A stretch of 64,000 bases of DNA from positions 1-64,000 of the forward strand of contig JADKDL010000001.1 in assembly GCA_016714605.1 (NCBI GenBank), read 5' to 3'. The position numbers were made by a program, and so were the translations under genes. Of the stretch, positions 37,482 to 48,300 are shown one piece after another. Source of the stretch: Bacteroidales bacterium. GTDB taxonomy: Bacteria > Bacteroidota > Bacteroidia > Bacteroidales > UBA1715. The notes beneath the pieces are model-generated. The model saw only the letters and a program-made list of their open reading frames with translations. It had not been told where the DNA came from and ran no database searches. Position 1 is the stretch's first letter. Each line of letters opens with the position of its first letter.

Positions 37482-38609
37482 ATGGCTGGTATATATATTC
37501 ATATACCGTTTTGCAAACAATTATGCTATTATTGTGATTTTTATTTTTCTTTATCATTGAAAAATAAGGATATTGTTTTAGATAGTATTGTTAAAGAAAT
37601 TGAGTTGAAAAAAGATTTTTTTGAAAATGATATTATTGAAACAATTTATTTTGGAGGTGGTACTCCTTCTTTATTGAGTATTAAAGAAGTAGATAGAATA
37701 TTGCAAACTATTTTTAACTATTTTAAAATAGTTAAAAATCCTGAAATTACTTTTGAAGCAAATCCCGATGATATTAATTCAGAGTATATTAAAGATTTAT
37801 TTTCGCTCAAAATTAATAGATTAAGTATAGGTTTACAGTCTTTGAATGATAAAGATTTAATTGTTTTAAATCGTAAGCATACTGCAAAACAATCGCTTGA
37901 AGCTATTGATATTGCTGCTAATTGTGGTTTCGAAAATATAACGGTTGATCTTATTTACGGAATACCAAATCAGACTATAGATGATTGGATTTATAATCTG
38001 AAAACTACTCTTTCTTATCCTATTACTCATCTTTCTGCTTATAGCCTTACGGTTGAAAACAACACTGCTTTGAACACTTTTATTAGAAAAAAGCAACTAA
38101 TTCTTCCTCCTGAAGATATATATATAGATGAATTTTCAATTTTGAAGAATTATACTTATGCTCATAAGTTTGTACATTATGAGCTGTCTAATTTTGGTTT
38201 AGAAGGTTTCTTTTCAAAGCATAATATGAGTTATTGGAGTCAAAAAAAATATTTAGGAGTTGGTCCTTCTGCTCATTCTTTTGATGGTTCTAAAAGGTAT
38301 TGGAATGTAGCTAATAATCTTAAGTATGTTGAATTTATGTCAAGCGGTAATATTCATAATACGGTTGAAATACTTTCTGAAAAAGATAAATTTAATGAGT
38401 ATTTGATGACTTCTTTAAGAACTATGTGGGGTGTTAATTTGGAATATTTATCAAATAATTTTAGTTCAATTTTTAAAGATTATTTTCTTTTGAGTATTAA
38501 AAAATACTTATCTCAAAAACTAATAATTGAATCAAATAATTTTATACTTTTATCAGATTCAGGGATGCTTTTGTCTGATAGAATTATTTCAGATTTGTTT
38601 TATATTTAA
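37482..38609 (+). CDS. hemW: Radical SAM heme chaperone HemW
   Basis: A 375-residue radical SAM protein. IHIPFCKQLCYYCDFYFS carries the Cys11, Cys15 and Cys18 cluster ligands. TIYFGGGTPSLL, the INRLSIGLQSLNDKDLIVLNRKHT block and YGIPNQTIDDW follow in the family order. The CYYCDF form, without the extra cysteine of true oxygen-independent coproporphyrinogen oxidases (HemN), supports HemW, a heme-binding chaperone. It directly follows map and is followed by a flippase. Confidence 0.93.
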   Translation: MAGIYIHIPFCKQLCYYCDFYFSLSLKNKDIVLDSIVKEIELKKDFFENDIIETIYFGGGTPSLLSIKEVDRILQTIFNYFKIVKNPEITFEANPDDINSEYIKDLFSLKINRLSIGLQSLNDKDLIVLNRKHTAKQSLEAIDIAANCGFENITVDLIYGIPNQTIDDWIYNLKTTLSYPITHLSAYSLTVENNTALNTFIRKKQLILPPEDIYIDEFSILKNYTYAHKFVHYELSNFGLEGFFSKHNMSYWSQKKYLGVGPSAHSFDGSKRYWNVANNLKYVEFMSSGNIHNTVEILSEKDKFNEYLMTSLRTMWGVNLEYLSNNFSSIFKDYFLLSIKKYLSQKLIIESNNFILLSDSGMLLSDRIISDLFYI

Positions 38610-38621
38610 ACTTATAATAAT

Positions 38622-40139
38622 TTGAGTGTAATTAAAAAATTAGCTGGTGAAACCGCCATTTATGGAATAAGCTCTATTGTAGGGCGTTTTCTTAATTTTC
38701 TTCTAACTCCGTTTTATACCATTGTTGTTTTTAGCGATAAAACAAACCAATTTGGTATTGTAACTGAATTATATAGTTATATCGTCTTTTTCCTCATTAT
38801 CCTAACTTTTGGAATGGAAACCGGATATTTTAGATTTGTTCAAGATAAAGATCTTAAAAACAAAGTCTTTTCTACAATTTCTACTACTCTTATTGCCAGT
38901 TCTGCATTATTTCTTGGTTTTGTAATTTTCTTTTTAGATTCGTTCTCAGAGTTTTTGAGTTATAAAAACAATGAAATATTTATTCTTTTTGTTTGCATTA
39001 TTATTGTGTTAGATGTTATTACGGCTTTGCCTTTTGCAAAACTCAGACATCAGTCTAGATCTAAAAGATTTGCAATTCTTAAAATTATAAATATTGCTGT
39101 TAATATAGCGTTCAATCTTCTTTTTTACTTGGTTATTCCCAAATTTTATCATATTGCAATTATTAAAGATATTTTTGATATCGAATATATTGTAATCTAT
39201 GTTTTTATATCAAATATTATTGCAAGCGTTGTTACTTTGCTCATGCTCTTGCCTGAGTATTTGAAAGAAACATTTTCATTTGATTTTTCTCTTTTAAAGC
39301 GAATACTTTATTATTCTTTTCCTGTTATGTTGGCTGGTTTAGCCGGTCAAATTAATGAGTTGATAGATAGACCTTTGCTCAGACATTTGCTCGTTGTACC
39401 TGAACATTTGACAAGTGCAGAAAAAAATGATTTTATTCTCTCTCAGATTGGTGTTTATGGTGCCAATTTCAAATTAGCAATAATCATTACTCTCTTTGTT
39501 CAAGCTTTTAGATTTGCTTTTGAACCAATGTTTTTCAAATCCGGAAAAAATGAAGATTCTAAACAGAATTATTCAAAAATAATGACCTATTTCCTTATTT
39601 TCAGTTTATCTATATTTCTAGTTATATCGCTTTATTTACCGGTATTCAAGTATTTTATTGGGGTTAGTTATTGGCAAGGACTTAAAATAGTTCCAATTAT
39701 TCTTTTTTCGCAAGTATTGTTAGGTATATTATTCAATTTATCTTTGTGGTATAAACTATCTGATAAAACATTCTATGGTCTTATAATTACCGGTATTGGT
39801 GCTTTAATAACAGTAGGTTCAAATTATATTTTAATACCGCAATTTGGTTACTTAGGTGCTGCTTGGACACATGTTATATGTTATTCTATTATAGTCTTAA
39901 TATCATATTTTTTAGGAAGAAAGTATTTTGATGTGCCTTACAATATAAAAAGCATTTTACAATACATTATATTTGCAGTTTTATTGTATTACATAAGCAC
40001 AATTATTTCAATAGAATCAATGTTGATTAGTTTGTTTGTAAACACAGCATTATTTTTATTATTTATAGCACTTGTTTATTTTAAGGAAATAAATACTATT
40101 AAAAAACTTTTGAATTATGGAGTTAAGAGTAATAAATAA
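38622..40139 (+). CDS. Polysaccharide flippase (MATE/Wzx family)
   Basis: A 505-residue membrane protein with about fourteen hydrophobic segments. The N-terminal LAGETAIYGISSIVGRFLNFLLTPFYT is the start typical of the Bacteroidota lipopolysaccharide flippase next to dut. The start appears to be TTG at 38622; no ATG with the family N-terminus is available. The 3' end overlaps dut by 23 bases. It lies away from the main polysaccharide locus and belongs to the conserved dut-nucleotidyltransferase group, so it may serve a different envelope glycan. Confidence 0.87.
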   Translation: MSVIKKLAGETAIYGISSIVGRFLNFLLTPFYTIVVFSDKTNQFGIVTELYSYIVFFLIILTFGMETGYFRFVQDKDLKNKVFSTISTTLIASSALFLGFVIFFLDSFSEFLSYKNNEIFILFVCIIIVLDVITALPFAKLRHQSRSKRFAILKIINIAVNIAFNLLFYLVIPKFYHIAIIKDIFDIEYIVIYVFISNIIASVVTLLMLLPEYLKETFSFDFSLLKRILYYSFPVMLAGLAGQINELIDRPLLRHLLVVPEHLTSAEKNDFILSQIGVYGANFKLAIIITLFVQAFRFAFEPMFFKSGKNEDSKQNYSKIMTYFLIFSLSIFLVISLYLPVFKYFIGVSYWQGLKIVPIILFSQVLLGILFNLSLWYKLSDKTFYGLIITGIGALITVGSNYILIPQFGYLGAAWTHVICYSIIVLISYFLGRKYFDVPYNIKSILQYIIFAVLLYYISTIISIESMLISLFVNTALFLLFIALVYFKEINTIKKLLNYGVKSNK

Positions 40140-40551
40140 ATCGAAACATATACTACCCGATTATTCTACCGTTTATTCGGCAGGTATGGATTTGCGTGCC
40201 AATATAGATTCGTCTGTAGTTTTAAAACCACTTCAGAGAGCTATTATCCCAACTGGTTTATTTATAGAGTTGCCCGAAGGTTATGAAGCTCAAATAAGAC
40301 CAAGGAGCGGATTAGCAGCAAAACATGGTATTACTGTTCTCAATTCGCCCGGTACAATAGATGCTGATTATAGAGGTGAGATAAAAGTTATATTGGTAAA
40401 CCTTTCGAATGATGATTTTTTAATTGAAGATGGAGAAAGAATCTGTCAAATGGTTATAAATTCTTATACCAAAGCATCTATTTCTGAGGTAAAAGAATTG
40501 TCTGAAACCGTTCGTGGTTCCGGCGGCTTTGGTCATACAGGAACAAAATAG
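40117..40551 (+). CDS. dut: dUTP diphosphatase
   Basis: A 144-residue trimeric dUTPase that hydrolyses dUTP to dUMP. All five motifs are present in order: AGMDLRA, PRSGLAAKHG, GTIDADYRGEI, RICQMVI and the C-terminal RGSGGFGHTG. Length is standard. It starts within the end of the flippase gene (23-base overlap), so translation is probably coupled. Confidence 0.97.
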   Translation: MELRVINKSKHILPDYSTVYSAGMDLRANIDSSVVLKPLQRAIIPTGLFIELPEGYEAQIRPRSGLAAKHGITVLNSPGTIDADYRGEIKVILVNLSNDDFLIEDGERICQMVINSYTKASISEVKELSETVRGSGGFGHTGTK

Positions 40552-40592
40552 ATTAATTTATTACAAATTAAAATATAAAAAAATTTAATTAA

Positions 40593-41597
40593 ATGAGAAT
40601 AATTATTCCTATGGCAGGTATGGGTAAAAGAATGAGACCTCATACCCTAACTGTACCTAAACCATTGATTTCTATAGCTGGAAAAACTATTGTACAGCGA
40701 TTGGTAGAAGACATAGTAAAAGTTTGCAATGAAAAAGTTGAAGAAATTGCATTTATTATTAGTCCTGCATTTGGTAAAGAAGTTGAGAAAAGTTTAATTT
40801 CTATTGCAGAAAATTTGTCGTCTAAAGGTACTATCTATTATCAAACAGAGGCTTTAGGAACTGCTCATGCTCTCTACTGCGCAAAGGAAAGTATTGCTGA
40901 TAATGTTATTGTAGCTTTTGCCGATACTCTTTTTATTGCCGATTTTTCTCTAGATTCAAAGTCAGATAGTACAATTTGGGTACACAAAGTTGCCGACCCT
41001 TCTGCATTTGGTGTGGTAAAATTAGATAATGAAAATTATATTTCTGATTTTGTTGAAAAACCTAAGCAGTTTGTATCAGATTTGGCTATTATAGGAATTT
41101 ATTATTTCAAAAATGGTAATGCGCTAAGACAAGAAATTGATTATCTTATTGATAATTCTATAACTGTTAAAGGAGAATATCAATTAACCGATGCTTTAGA
41201 GAATCTAAAGAAAAAAGGAACGAAATTTTCTGTAGGTAAAGTAAAAGAATGGTTAGATTGTGGCAATAAATCGGCAACGGTTTACACAAATACTCGTGTG
41301 CTCAATAATATTGGAAATTTTGTTTCTAAATCGGCAAAACTTGTAAATACCACTATCATAGAACCTTGCTATATTGGAGAAGGTGTTGTAATTAATAATT
41401 CAGTAATTGGACCATTTGCTACAATTCATAGTAATTGTACAATAGAATCAAGTATAATTTCAAATTCTTTAATTCAATCAACTACCTCATTATTTTCTGT
41501 CAATCTTACTGATACAATGATTGGGAGCGAATGTGTTGTAAAAGGTGAAGCTAAAAGCTTAAATTTAGGAGATTTTTCAACTATAGAAAAATGTTAA
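40593..41597 (+). CDS. Sugar-phosphate nucleotidyltransferase
   Basis: A 334-residue enzyme making an NDP-sugar. The activation motif is MAGMGKRMRPHTLTVPKPLI (G-x-G-x-R), FADTLF is the nucleotide/metal block, and FVEKPK is the sugar-phosphate motif. The C-terminal third has hexapeptide-like repeats (CYIGEGVVINNSVIGPFATIH), as in glucose-1-phosphate or mannose-1-phosphate nucleotidyltransferases with a left-handed beta-helix domain. Which sugar and which NTP cannot be settled. It overlaps the next gene by seven bases. Confidence 0.9.
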   Translation: MRIIIPMAGMGKRMRPHTLTVPKPLISIAGKTIVQRLVEDIVKVCNEKVEEIAFIISPAFGKEVEKSLISIAENLSSKGTIYYQTEALGTAHALYCAKESIADNVIVAFADTLFIADFSLDSKSDSTIWVHKVADPSAFGVVKLDNENYISDFVEKPKQFVSDLAIIGIYYFKNGNALRQEIDYLIDNSITVKGEYQLTDALENLKKKGTKFSVGKVKEWLDCGNKSATVYTNTRVLNNIGNFVSKSAKLVNTTIIEPCYIGEGVVINNSVIGPFATIHSNCTIESSIISNSLIQSTTSLFSVNLTDTMIGSECVVKGEAKSLNLGDFSTIEKC

Positions 41598-43303
41598 AAT
41601 ATTTTTTAATTTTTATATTCAGTTTTTTTGTATACTCTGTCCATTATGGTCAGAAAGATACTGCTATTGATTCACTTAAAATAGAAAATTCTTATTTTGA
41701 GTATAAAGCAATTTTGCATGATGCTTTGAAGCAAAAGATGTTGGGCAACTATTCTGAGGCAATGAATTTGTTTTTGAAGTGTCTGGAAATTAATCCGTCT
41801 AGTGCTACTGCAATGTCTGAGATTTCTAAAATTCTCTACTATTCAAATGATTATGAAGGAGCAATAGTTTTATTAAAGAAAGCAGTTTTAAACGATCCCA
41901 AAAACGTTTGGTATAATTTATTTTTATCTGAATTGTACAAACAAAAAAGAAATTATAAAGCTGCAATTGAAATATTTCAAAATTTATCAAAATATAATCC
42001 TGAGAATTTAATATATAAATTTGAAATAGCTACTTTGTATTTATTATCAGGAAATAAAAATAAATCATTGAGCATTTATAATGAGATAGAAAAAAATAAT
42101 GGATTAAATAGTGCTTTATTAGATGAGAAGTTAGGTTTTTATGAGTATTTAAAAGACAATAACGGATCAATTGAAACTTTAGAAATTCTTATAAATCTAT
42201 ATCCTGAGGAGCCGAATTATATAGAAAAACTGGTTACTATATATTTAGAACTGAAAGATTATCAGAAAGCTCTTCCGTATTTAGATCGATTACAAATGTT
42301 TTATCAGCATAGATCTTCTGTTTTGCTCACAAAAGCTTCTATTTATTCTTCAATTGGACAGAGAGATTCAACGATAAAAATTATAAAAGAAATTTTCAAC
42401 GATAAAAATTTTAATCCTGCGACCAAAATTTCACTATTTAAGAAAGAATTTTCTTTAGCTAAAGATTCTTTAGAGATTCCGCTTAAGGATAGTCTTCTAT
42501 CAATTCTTGAGAATGAACACCCTGACTTTGCCAATTTACATTTATTGAAAGCTGATTTTTACTTGCAGAATAATGATTTTACTAATGCAAAAACCTCATT
42601 ATATAATTTTCTGAAACTAGATAATTCTGTTTTAAAAGTTTATGAGCAATTAATTTATTTGGAAAATGCTGATAAAAATCTGGATAGCGTTATTTCAATT
42701 GCCGATAAAGGATTGGAGGTTTTTCCTAATCAGTCTGTTTTGTATTTTTATAAGGCATATGCATTAATTCAAAAAGAAGTTTATGAAGAGGCAATTTCAA
42801 TATTGAATGCAGGACTGATTTATGCTGTAGAAGCTGATTCTAAAGTTCAATTTCATACCTATATAGCCGAAGCTTATTATAAACTAGATAGAAAAAAAGA
42901 AGCTTACGATACTTATGAGAAAATACTAAAAATAAGCCCTTCAAATGCTCTTATCTTAAATAATTACAGCTATTACTTATCTGTTGATGAAATCGAGCTT
43001 AACAAAGCTCTAGAGATGAGTATTCTGTCAAACTCACTTGAGATTGATAATTTTATGTATTTAGATACTCAAGCTTGGGTTCTTTTTAAATTAAAAAAGT
43101 ATGTAGAAGCAAAAGTATTAATAGAAAAATCTATAAATCTTGGTGGCAATGAACATGCTGAAATTCTTGAGCATTATGGTGATATTTTGTATGAGTTAGG
43201 CAAAAAAAAAGATGCTCTAGTTCAATGGAAAAAAGCATCAGAAATAGATGCAAGTAATAAAAATTTAATATTAAAAATAAATACAAATTCAATAAATGAA
43301 TAA
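41591..43303 (+). CDS. Exported tetratricopeptide-repeat protein
   Basis: A 570-residue protein with a signal peptide (LKYFLIFIFSFFVYSVHYGQ). About a dozen TPR-type units follow (patterns such as YSEAMNLFLKCLEINPSSATAM, YEGAIVLLKKAVLNDPKN and YEEAISILNAGLIYA). TPR domains hold protein partners, here likely in the periplasm or at the outer membrane. Its place between a nucleotidyltransferase and a DUF4292 lipoprotein is a conserved Bacteroidota arrangement, suggesting envelope assembly. It overlaps both neighbours by a few bases. Confidence 0.87.
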   Translation: MLKYFLIFIFSFFVYSVHYGQKDTAIDSLKIENSYFEYKAILHDALKQKMLGNYSEAMNLFLKCLEINPSSATAMSEISKILYYSNDYEGAIVLLKKAVLNDPKNVWYNLFLSELYKQKRNYKAAIEIFQNLSKYNPENLIYKFEIATLYLLSGNKNKSLSIYNEIEKNNGLNSALLDEKLGFYEYLKDNNGSIETLEILINLYPEEPNYIEKLVTIYLELKDYQKALPYLDRLQMFYQHRSSVLLTKASIYSSIGQRDSTIKIIKEIFNDKNFNPATKISLFKKEFSLAKDSLEIPLKDSLLSILENEHPDFANLHLLKADFYLQNNDFTNAKTSLYNFLKLDNSVLKVYEQLIYLENADKNLDSVISIADKGLEVFPNQSVLYFYKAYALIQKEVYEEAISILNAGLIYAVEADSKVQFHTYIAEAYYKLDRKKEAYDTYEKILKISPSNALILNNYSYYLSVDEIELNKALEMSILSNSLEIDNFMYLDTQAWVLFKLKKYVEAKVLIEKSINLGGNEHAEILEHYGDILYELGKKKDALVQWKKASEIDASNKNLILKINTNSINE

Positions 43304-44108
43304 CGTTTTAAAACTGTCTATATTTCTTTTATCTTTTATCTTTTTGTCATGTAAAAGACCTGAAATTGCTTTAAAAAATAAAGAATTAAAAAATTTTAAT
43401 TTAAATAATATTTTTGATACAATTAATGCTTCATATATAAATTATGAGCATTTTTTTTCCAAGATTTCTGTAGAATCAGGGTTTTCAAAATATTCTTTTA
43501 AGGGAACTCTCAAAATAAGGAAAGATAGCATGATTTGGGTTTCTGTTGTTCCTATGATGGGAATTGAGGCAGCAAGGATTGTAATTACTAACGATAGTAT
43601 AAAAATTTTAAATAGAATTCAAAATCAAGCTATTTTGAAAGATATGAGTTCTATAAAAAACTATTTAGGAATTGATATCAATTACAAGACATTACAGTCG
43701 CTCTTATTAAACGAATTGCTATTTTTAGACAGTACATACGAAAAAAACGAATTTTCATTAGATCCTAAAAAAGCGAGTAATAGATTTCAATTAGTACAAT
43801 ACACCGATAAAGAATTTAAAAATTTAAGTTCAAAAAATGATGTTTTAAATCATATATTTACGGTAAGTAACACTAATTTAAGACCTAGTGAAATTGAAAT
43901 AAGAAATTTTTCCAATTCAAAAAATTTAAAGATCTCATATTCCGAACCCTCAACTACTGATAGTTTACAATTTCCTAGCTCTATTTTAATCAACACAGTT
44001 TATGATACTGCTAAAATTTGGATAAATATAAATTATTTAAAAGTATCTATTTTAGATAGTCAAGATTATAAGTTTTCTATTCCTGATGGATATAAAATAC
44101 TAAATTAA
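43296..44108 (+). CDS. DUF4292 lipoprotein
   Basis: A 270-residue lipoprotein: signal LSIFLLSFIFLSC with the lipidation cysteine at residue 19. The body matches DUF4292 (DSMIWVSVVPMMGIEAARIVITNDSIKILNR), a beta-rich fold that resembles LolA/LolB-type lipid binders; that similarity is family knowledge. A role in outer membrane lipoprotein or lipid handling is plausible but unproven. It overlaps the TPR gene by eight bases, and the EnvC-like gene begins on its stop codon. Confidence 0.87.
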   Translation: MNNVLKLSIFLLSFIFLSCKRPEIALKNKELKNFNLNNIFDTINASYINYEHFFSKISVESGFSKYSFKGTLKIRKDSMIWVSVVPMMGIEAARIVITNDSIKILNRIQNQAILKDMSSIKNYLGIDINYKTLQSLLLNELLFLDSTYEKNEFSLDPKKASNRFQLVQYTDKEFKNLSSKNDVLNHIFTVSNTNLRPSEIEIRNFSNSKNLKISYSEPSTTDSLQFPSSILINTVYDTAKIWININYLKVSILDSQDYKFSIPDGYKILN

Positions 44109-45277
44109 TGAAGAATATTTTATTAATAGTTTTGATGTTAGTTTTTCAAATTTGTTTTTCTCAGACGAAAAAAGATTTGCAAGAAAAAATGTCTAAAACT
44201 AAAAAAGAAATAGAATTAACAAATAAATTGATTAAAGAAACTGAAACCATTAAAGTTAGAAATGTAGATAAACTTCAGCTGTTAAATAAAAAGATTGAAT
44301 TAAGAAAGAAATATGTAGAAGTATTATCCGATGAAATAACCTCCCTTAATAGATATATTGGTTCATCGCAAAGTAAACTTGCTAATTTTGAGTTAAAATT
44401 AAAGCAGTTAAAAGATGAGTATTCTTTAATGATCTATAATGCTTATAAAAATAGAAATACCCAAGAACAGTTAATGTTCATATTATCATCAGAAGATTTT
44501 ATGCAAGCGTATAAGAGGTTAAAATATCTACAGCAATATAGCGAACATAGAAGAAATCAGATAGAGAAAATTATTTCTACTCAAGATTCAATCAAATATA
44601 TTATTTCTCGTTCCAAATTAATTGTTTCTAAAAAGCTTGATTTACTTGAAGAGAAAGAACAAGAGAAACTACGATTAAATTCAGAAATTACTCAGCAGTC
44701 TGCTATTATAAGTAATTTAGAATCAAAAAAATCTGAACTTCTTGCTAGTCTTAAAGAGAAAGAAAAAGATGCTAATGAATTAAATGAGCTTATTCAGAAA
44801 TTAATAGAAGAAGAGAAGAGAAAAATTGCCCAGAGTAAAACAAAAACAAAAGAAGGAAAACTTATTTCAAGTAAGTTTGATGAAAATAAAGGACGCCTAC
44901 CTTGGCCCTTACAAGGAGTCATTACAAGTTCCTTTGGTGAGCATCCCCATCCGGTTTTGAAAGGCATTACAGTTAAGAATAATGGTATTGACATATCTAC
45001 ACAAAAAGGTGCTCAAGTAAAGTCTATTTTTGAGGGAACTGTAAGTAAAATTATTGTAATTCCTGGTTCAAACTCTGCTATTTTAGTTCGTCATGGTGAT
45101 TATTTATCTGTATATAATAATTTAATTGAAGTAGCTGTAAAAGCTGGCGATAAGGTTTTAGCAAAGCAGGTATTAGGTACTGTTTTTACCGATTCCGATA
45201 ATGGGAAATCTACACTTCAATTGCAGATTTGGAGAGAAACAACTAAATTGAATCCGGAAGAGTGGTTAGCAAAATAA
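44108..45277 (+). CDS. envC: EnvC-like murein hydrolase activator (degenerate M23 domain)
   Basis: A 389-residue secreted protein. A signal peptide ends near QICFS, long coiled coils run over about residues 22-250, and a C-terminal LytM/M23 domain begins near LPWPLQGVITSSFG. The expected zinc ligands are altered. The H-x3-D motif reads VKNNGIDIST, with Asn in place of His. The H-x-H region reads LQLQIW; the HGDYLSVYNNL block is kept. Such degenerate domains activate amidases and do not cut peptidoglycan themselves, as in E. coli EnvC. It starts on the stop of the DUF4292 gene. A role in cell separation is inferred from the family. Confidence 0.9.
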   Translation: MKNILLIVLMLVFQICFSQTKKDLQEKMSKTKKEIELTNKLIKETETIKVRNVDKLQLLNKKIELRKKYVEVLSDEITSLNRYIGSSQSKLANFELKLKQLKDEYSLMIYNAYKNRNTQEQLMFILSSEDFMQAYKRLKYLQQYSEHRRNQIEKIISTQDSIKYIISRSKLIVSKKLDLLEEKEQEKLRLNSEITQQSAIISNLESKKSELLASLKEKEKDANELNELIQKLIEEEKRKIAQSKTKTKEGKLISSKFDENKGRLPWPLQGVITSSFGEHPHPVLKGITVKNNGIDISTQKGAQVKSIFEGTVSKIIVIPGSNSAILVRHGDYLSVYNNLIEVAVKAGDKVLAKQVLGTVFTDSDNGKSTLQLQIWRETTKLNPEEWLAK

Positions 45278-45322
45278 TTCGTACATTTAGGACGTATTTA
45301 TTTTTAAATAGATTTATAGGAA

Positions 45323-48300
45323 ATGACTAAAGAATATGATATATTATTACATAAACTTGATACATTTATTAGGAGATATTACTTAAATAAGTGTATTAGA
45401 GGTATTGTAATTTCTATTCTTATCTATCTTGTTTATAATGCTTTAATTTTTTCAGTTGAATATTTTTCATATTTATCGGTTACCTTTAGAACATTCCTTT
45501 TTTACGGATCTTTTGTTTTCTTTTTGATTATTTTCGCCTCTTTTGTTCTTTTACCTATTCTAAATTATTTCAAACTAGGAAAAGTAATTGGATATAAAAC
45601 AGCCTCAAAAATTATTTCTCTGCATTTCCCCGAAGTCAAAGATCAACTTATAAATGTTTTGGAATTAGCACAATCAGGAAATCAACAAAATGATTTACTG
45701 ATTGCAAGTATTGATCAGAAAATACTTAATTTGAAACCCGTTCCAATTTTAAATGCTATTAATTTTAAAGAGAATTTCAAGTATCTAAAATATTATCTTT
45801 TTTATGTATTTCTTATTACTCCTTTATTGATTTTTTTCCCCACTATGTTTGTTGAAGGTGCTAATAGAATTGTAAATCATGATAAAATTTTTACACCTAA
45901 ACCACCTTTTGATTTTATTATTAAAAATAAAACACTTACTGTTAAAAAGGGTGAGTCTTTAGTATTAGAACTTTTGGTAGATGGAAATGTAATACCCGAT
46001 AATGTTGAGATAAATTATGGTAATTACTCTTTTTTTATGAGTAAATTAAATAAAAATCTATTTACTTATGAGTTTAATAATTTAAATAATTCTTTTAATT
46101 TTAGTTTTTCAGCAGGAAAATATACATCTAAATCCTATACTGTTTCTGTTTTCCCAATACCTTCAATATTAAATTTTTCGGTAAGTGCCCAGCCTCCAGC
46201 TTATACTAATTTGTCGTTACCTGTTTTGAATAATGTTGGTGATATAGTTGTACCTGAAGGCACAATAATTTCTTGGAATTTTGAAACTCAAGATATGAAA
46301 AATCTTTTTTTTAGTTTTAGTGATTCTACAAAAATTGAATTAGACAAAGAAGATTTTAAATATAGCCTAAAAAAATCTTTCAAAAAAAGCACACAGTATT
46401 CGTTAATTGCAGAAAATCAATATTTTAATTCCTACGAAATTATTAAATATAATATAACGGTAATACCCGACAATTTTCCTGAAATAGCTGTCGTTTCTAT
46501 CAGAGATTCTTTACAATTTTCTAATTACTATTATAAAGGAATTATTAAAGATGATTATGGTTTTACCGCTTTAAAATTTATTTTATTTAATAAACAGGAT
46601 AGTTCTCAAGTTTTAAAAGTAGATGTTCCTTTTGAAAAGAGTTCAGCAGAACAAGAATTCTATTTTACTTATGATTTTTCTGCTTTGCAAGATATTGATG
46701 AAATAGAATATATTTTTCAAATTACAGATAATGATGGAGTTAATGGTTTTAAAAGCACTAAATCATTACCATTTTTTTATAAGCAACCTTCTCATGAGGA
46801 AATAAATGAAGTTACTGATAGTTTATCAAATAATGTTAATTCTAATTTGCAAAAATCTAAAAGCTTAAGTTCAGAAATTGAGAATGATTTAAACAATTTG
46901 AAAAAGAAGTTATTACAAGAGAATTTATCAGATTGGCAGAAAAAGGAATTAATAAATGAAATAGCGGAAAAGCAGAAGAGTTTAAAAAATATGCTTAAGC
47001 AAGCTAGCGATTTAAATAAAATGAAAAATGAAGTTTTAAATCAGAATACACAGCAACAGCAGGATATTTTAGATAAACAAAAACAGATTGAAGAATTGCT
47101 TGAAAAAGTAATGGATAAAGAACTTGATAATTTAATGAAAGAACTGCAGAGTTTGATGGAAAATTTTGATAAAACAAAATTATTTAAGTTATCAGACGAT
47201 ATGAAAATGTCTTTTGAAGATTTGTCTGAAGAGTTAGATAAGAATTTAGAAATGCTCAAAAAATTTGAAGTTGAGCAAGATATACAGCAATCTATTCAAG
47301 AATTAAAAAAATTATCAGAGGAGTTTAAAGAATTATCAGAATCTGTTAAAAATAAAGATAAAGATGAACTCAAAAATGTAGATTCTTTAAAATCGAAACT
47401 TGAAGAAATTCAAAAAGAATACAAAAACGCAGCAGAAAAAAATAAAGATATAAAGGATCCTTTGCAATTAGATTCCTTTGAAAATGAGTTTGAAAAACTT
47501 AAACAATCTATTAGTGAATCAAAAGAATTATTAGATTCTAAAAAGAATAGTAAAGCATCGCAGTCACTTAAGAAAAATGAGGAAGATACAAAATCATTAT
47601 CTCAAATGATGCAAGACATGATGGATGCTAATGCTAAAAAGCAGAGCATGGAAGATATTGATAATCTAAGAAAAATTCTAGATAATTTAATTACTTTTTC
47701 TTTTAAACAAGAGGAGATAATGAATGAGTTACGAGATGTTTCAAGTAATAATCCTAAATTTCCACAAGTAGCTAAGAAGCAGAATATTCTAAAAGAGAAT
47801 TTCGAAATAATTGATGATTCCTTATCAGCATTAGCCGGTAGAGTTCCTGCTATCAATAGTTTAATATCTAGTGAAGTTTTAAAAGTAAAGAAGAATTTAG
47901 TGAATACAATAGATGCTATTGAACAGATGCAGAAAGGAAATGCTACAAGAAGGCAACAAGAAATTTTAACATCAGTGAATAATTTGTCCCTTTTATTATC
48001 AGATATTCTCAAACAGATGCAACAGCAAGCTGCACAAAAAATGTCCGGCCAGCAACAGTGTCAGAATCCTTCACAAGGAAATCAAGGAAAACCGTCATTT
48101 CAACAAATGACCCAAATGCAGCAGTCTATGAAAGATCAATTGAAAAAAATGATTGAGCAAATGAAGCAGCCAGGAGGTACAAAACCAGGTCAAGAGGGTA
48201 GCATGGGAAAACAAATGGGGCAGATGTTAGCCAAACAGCAAATGTTTAAAGATATGATTTCGAAAATGATGAATGAAAATAGTCTTTCACCCGAAACAGT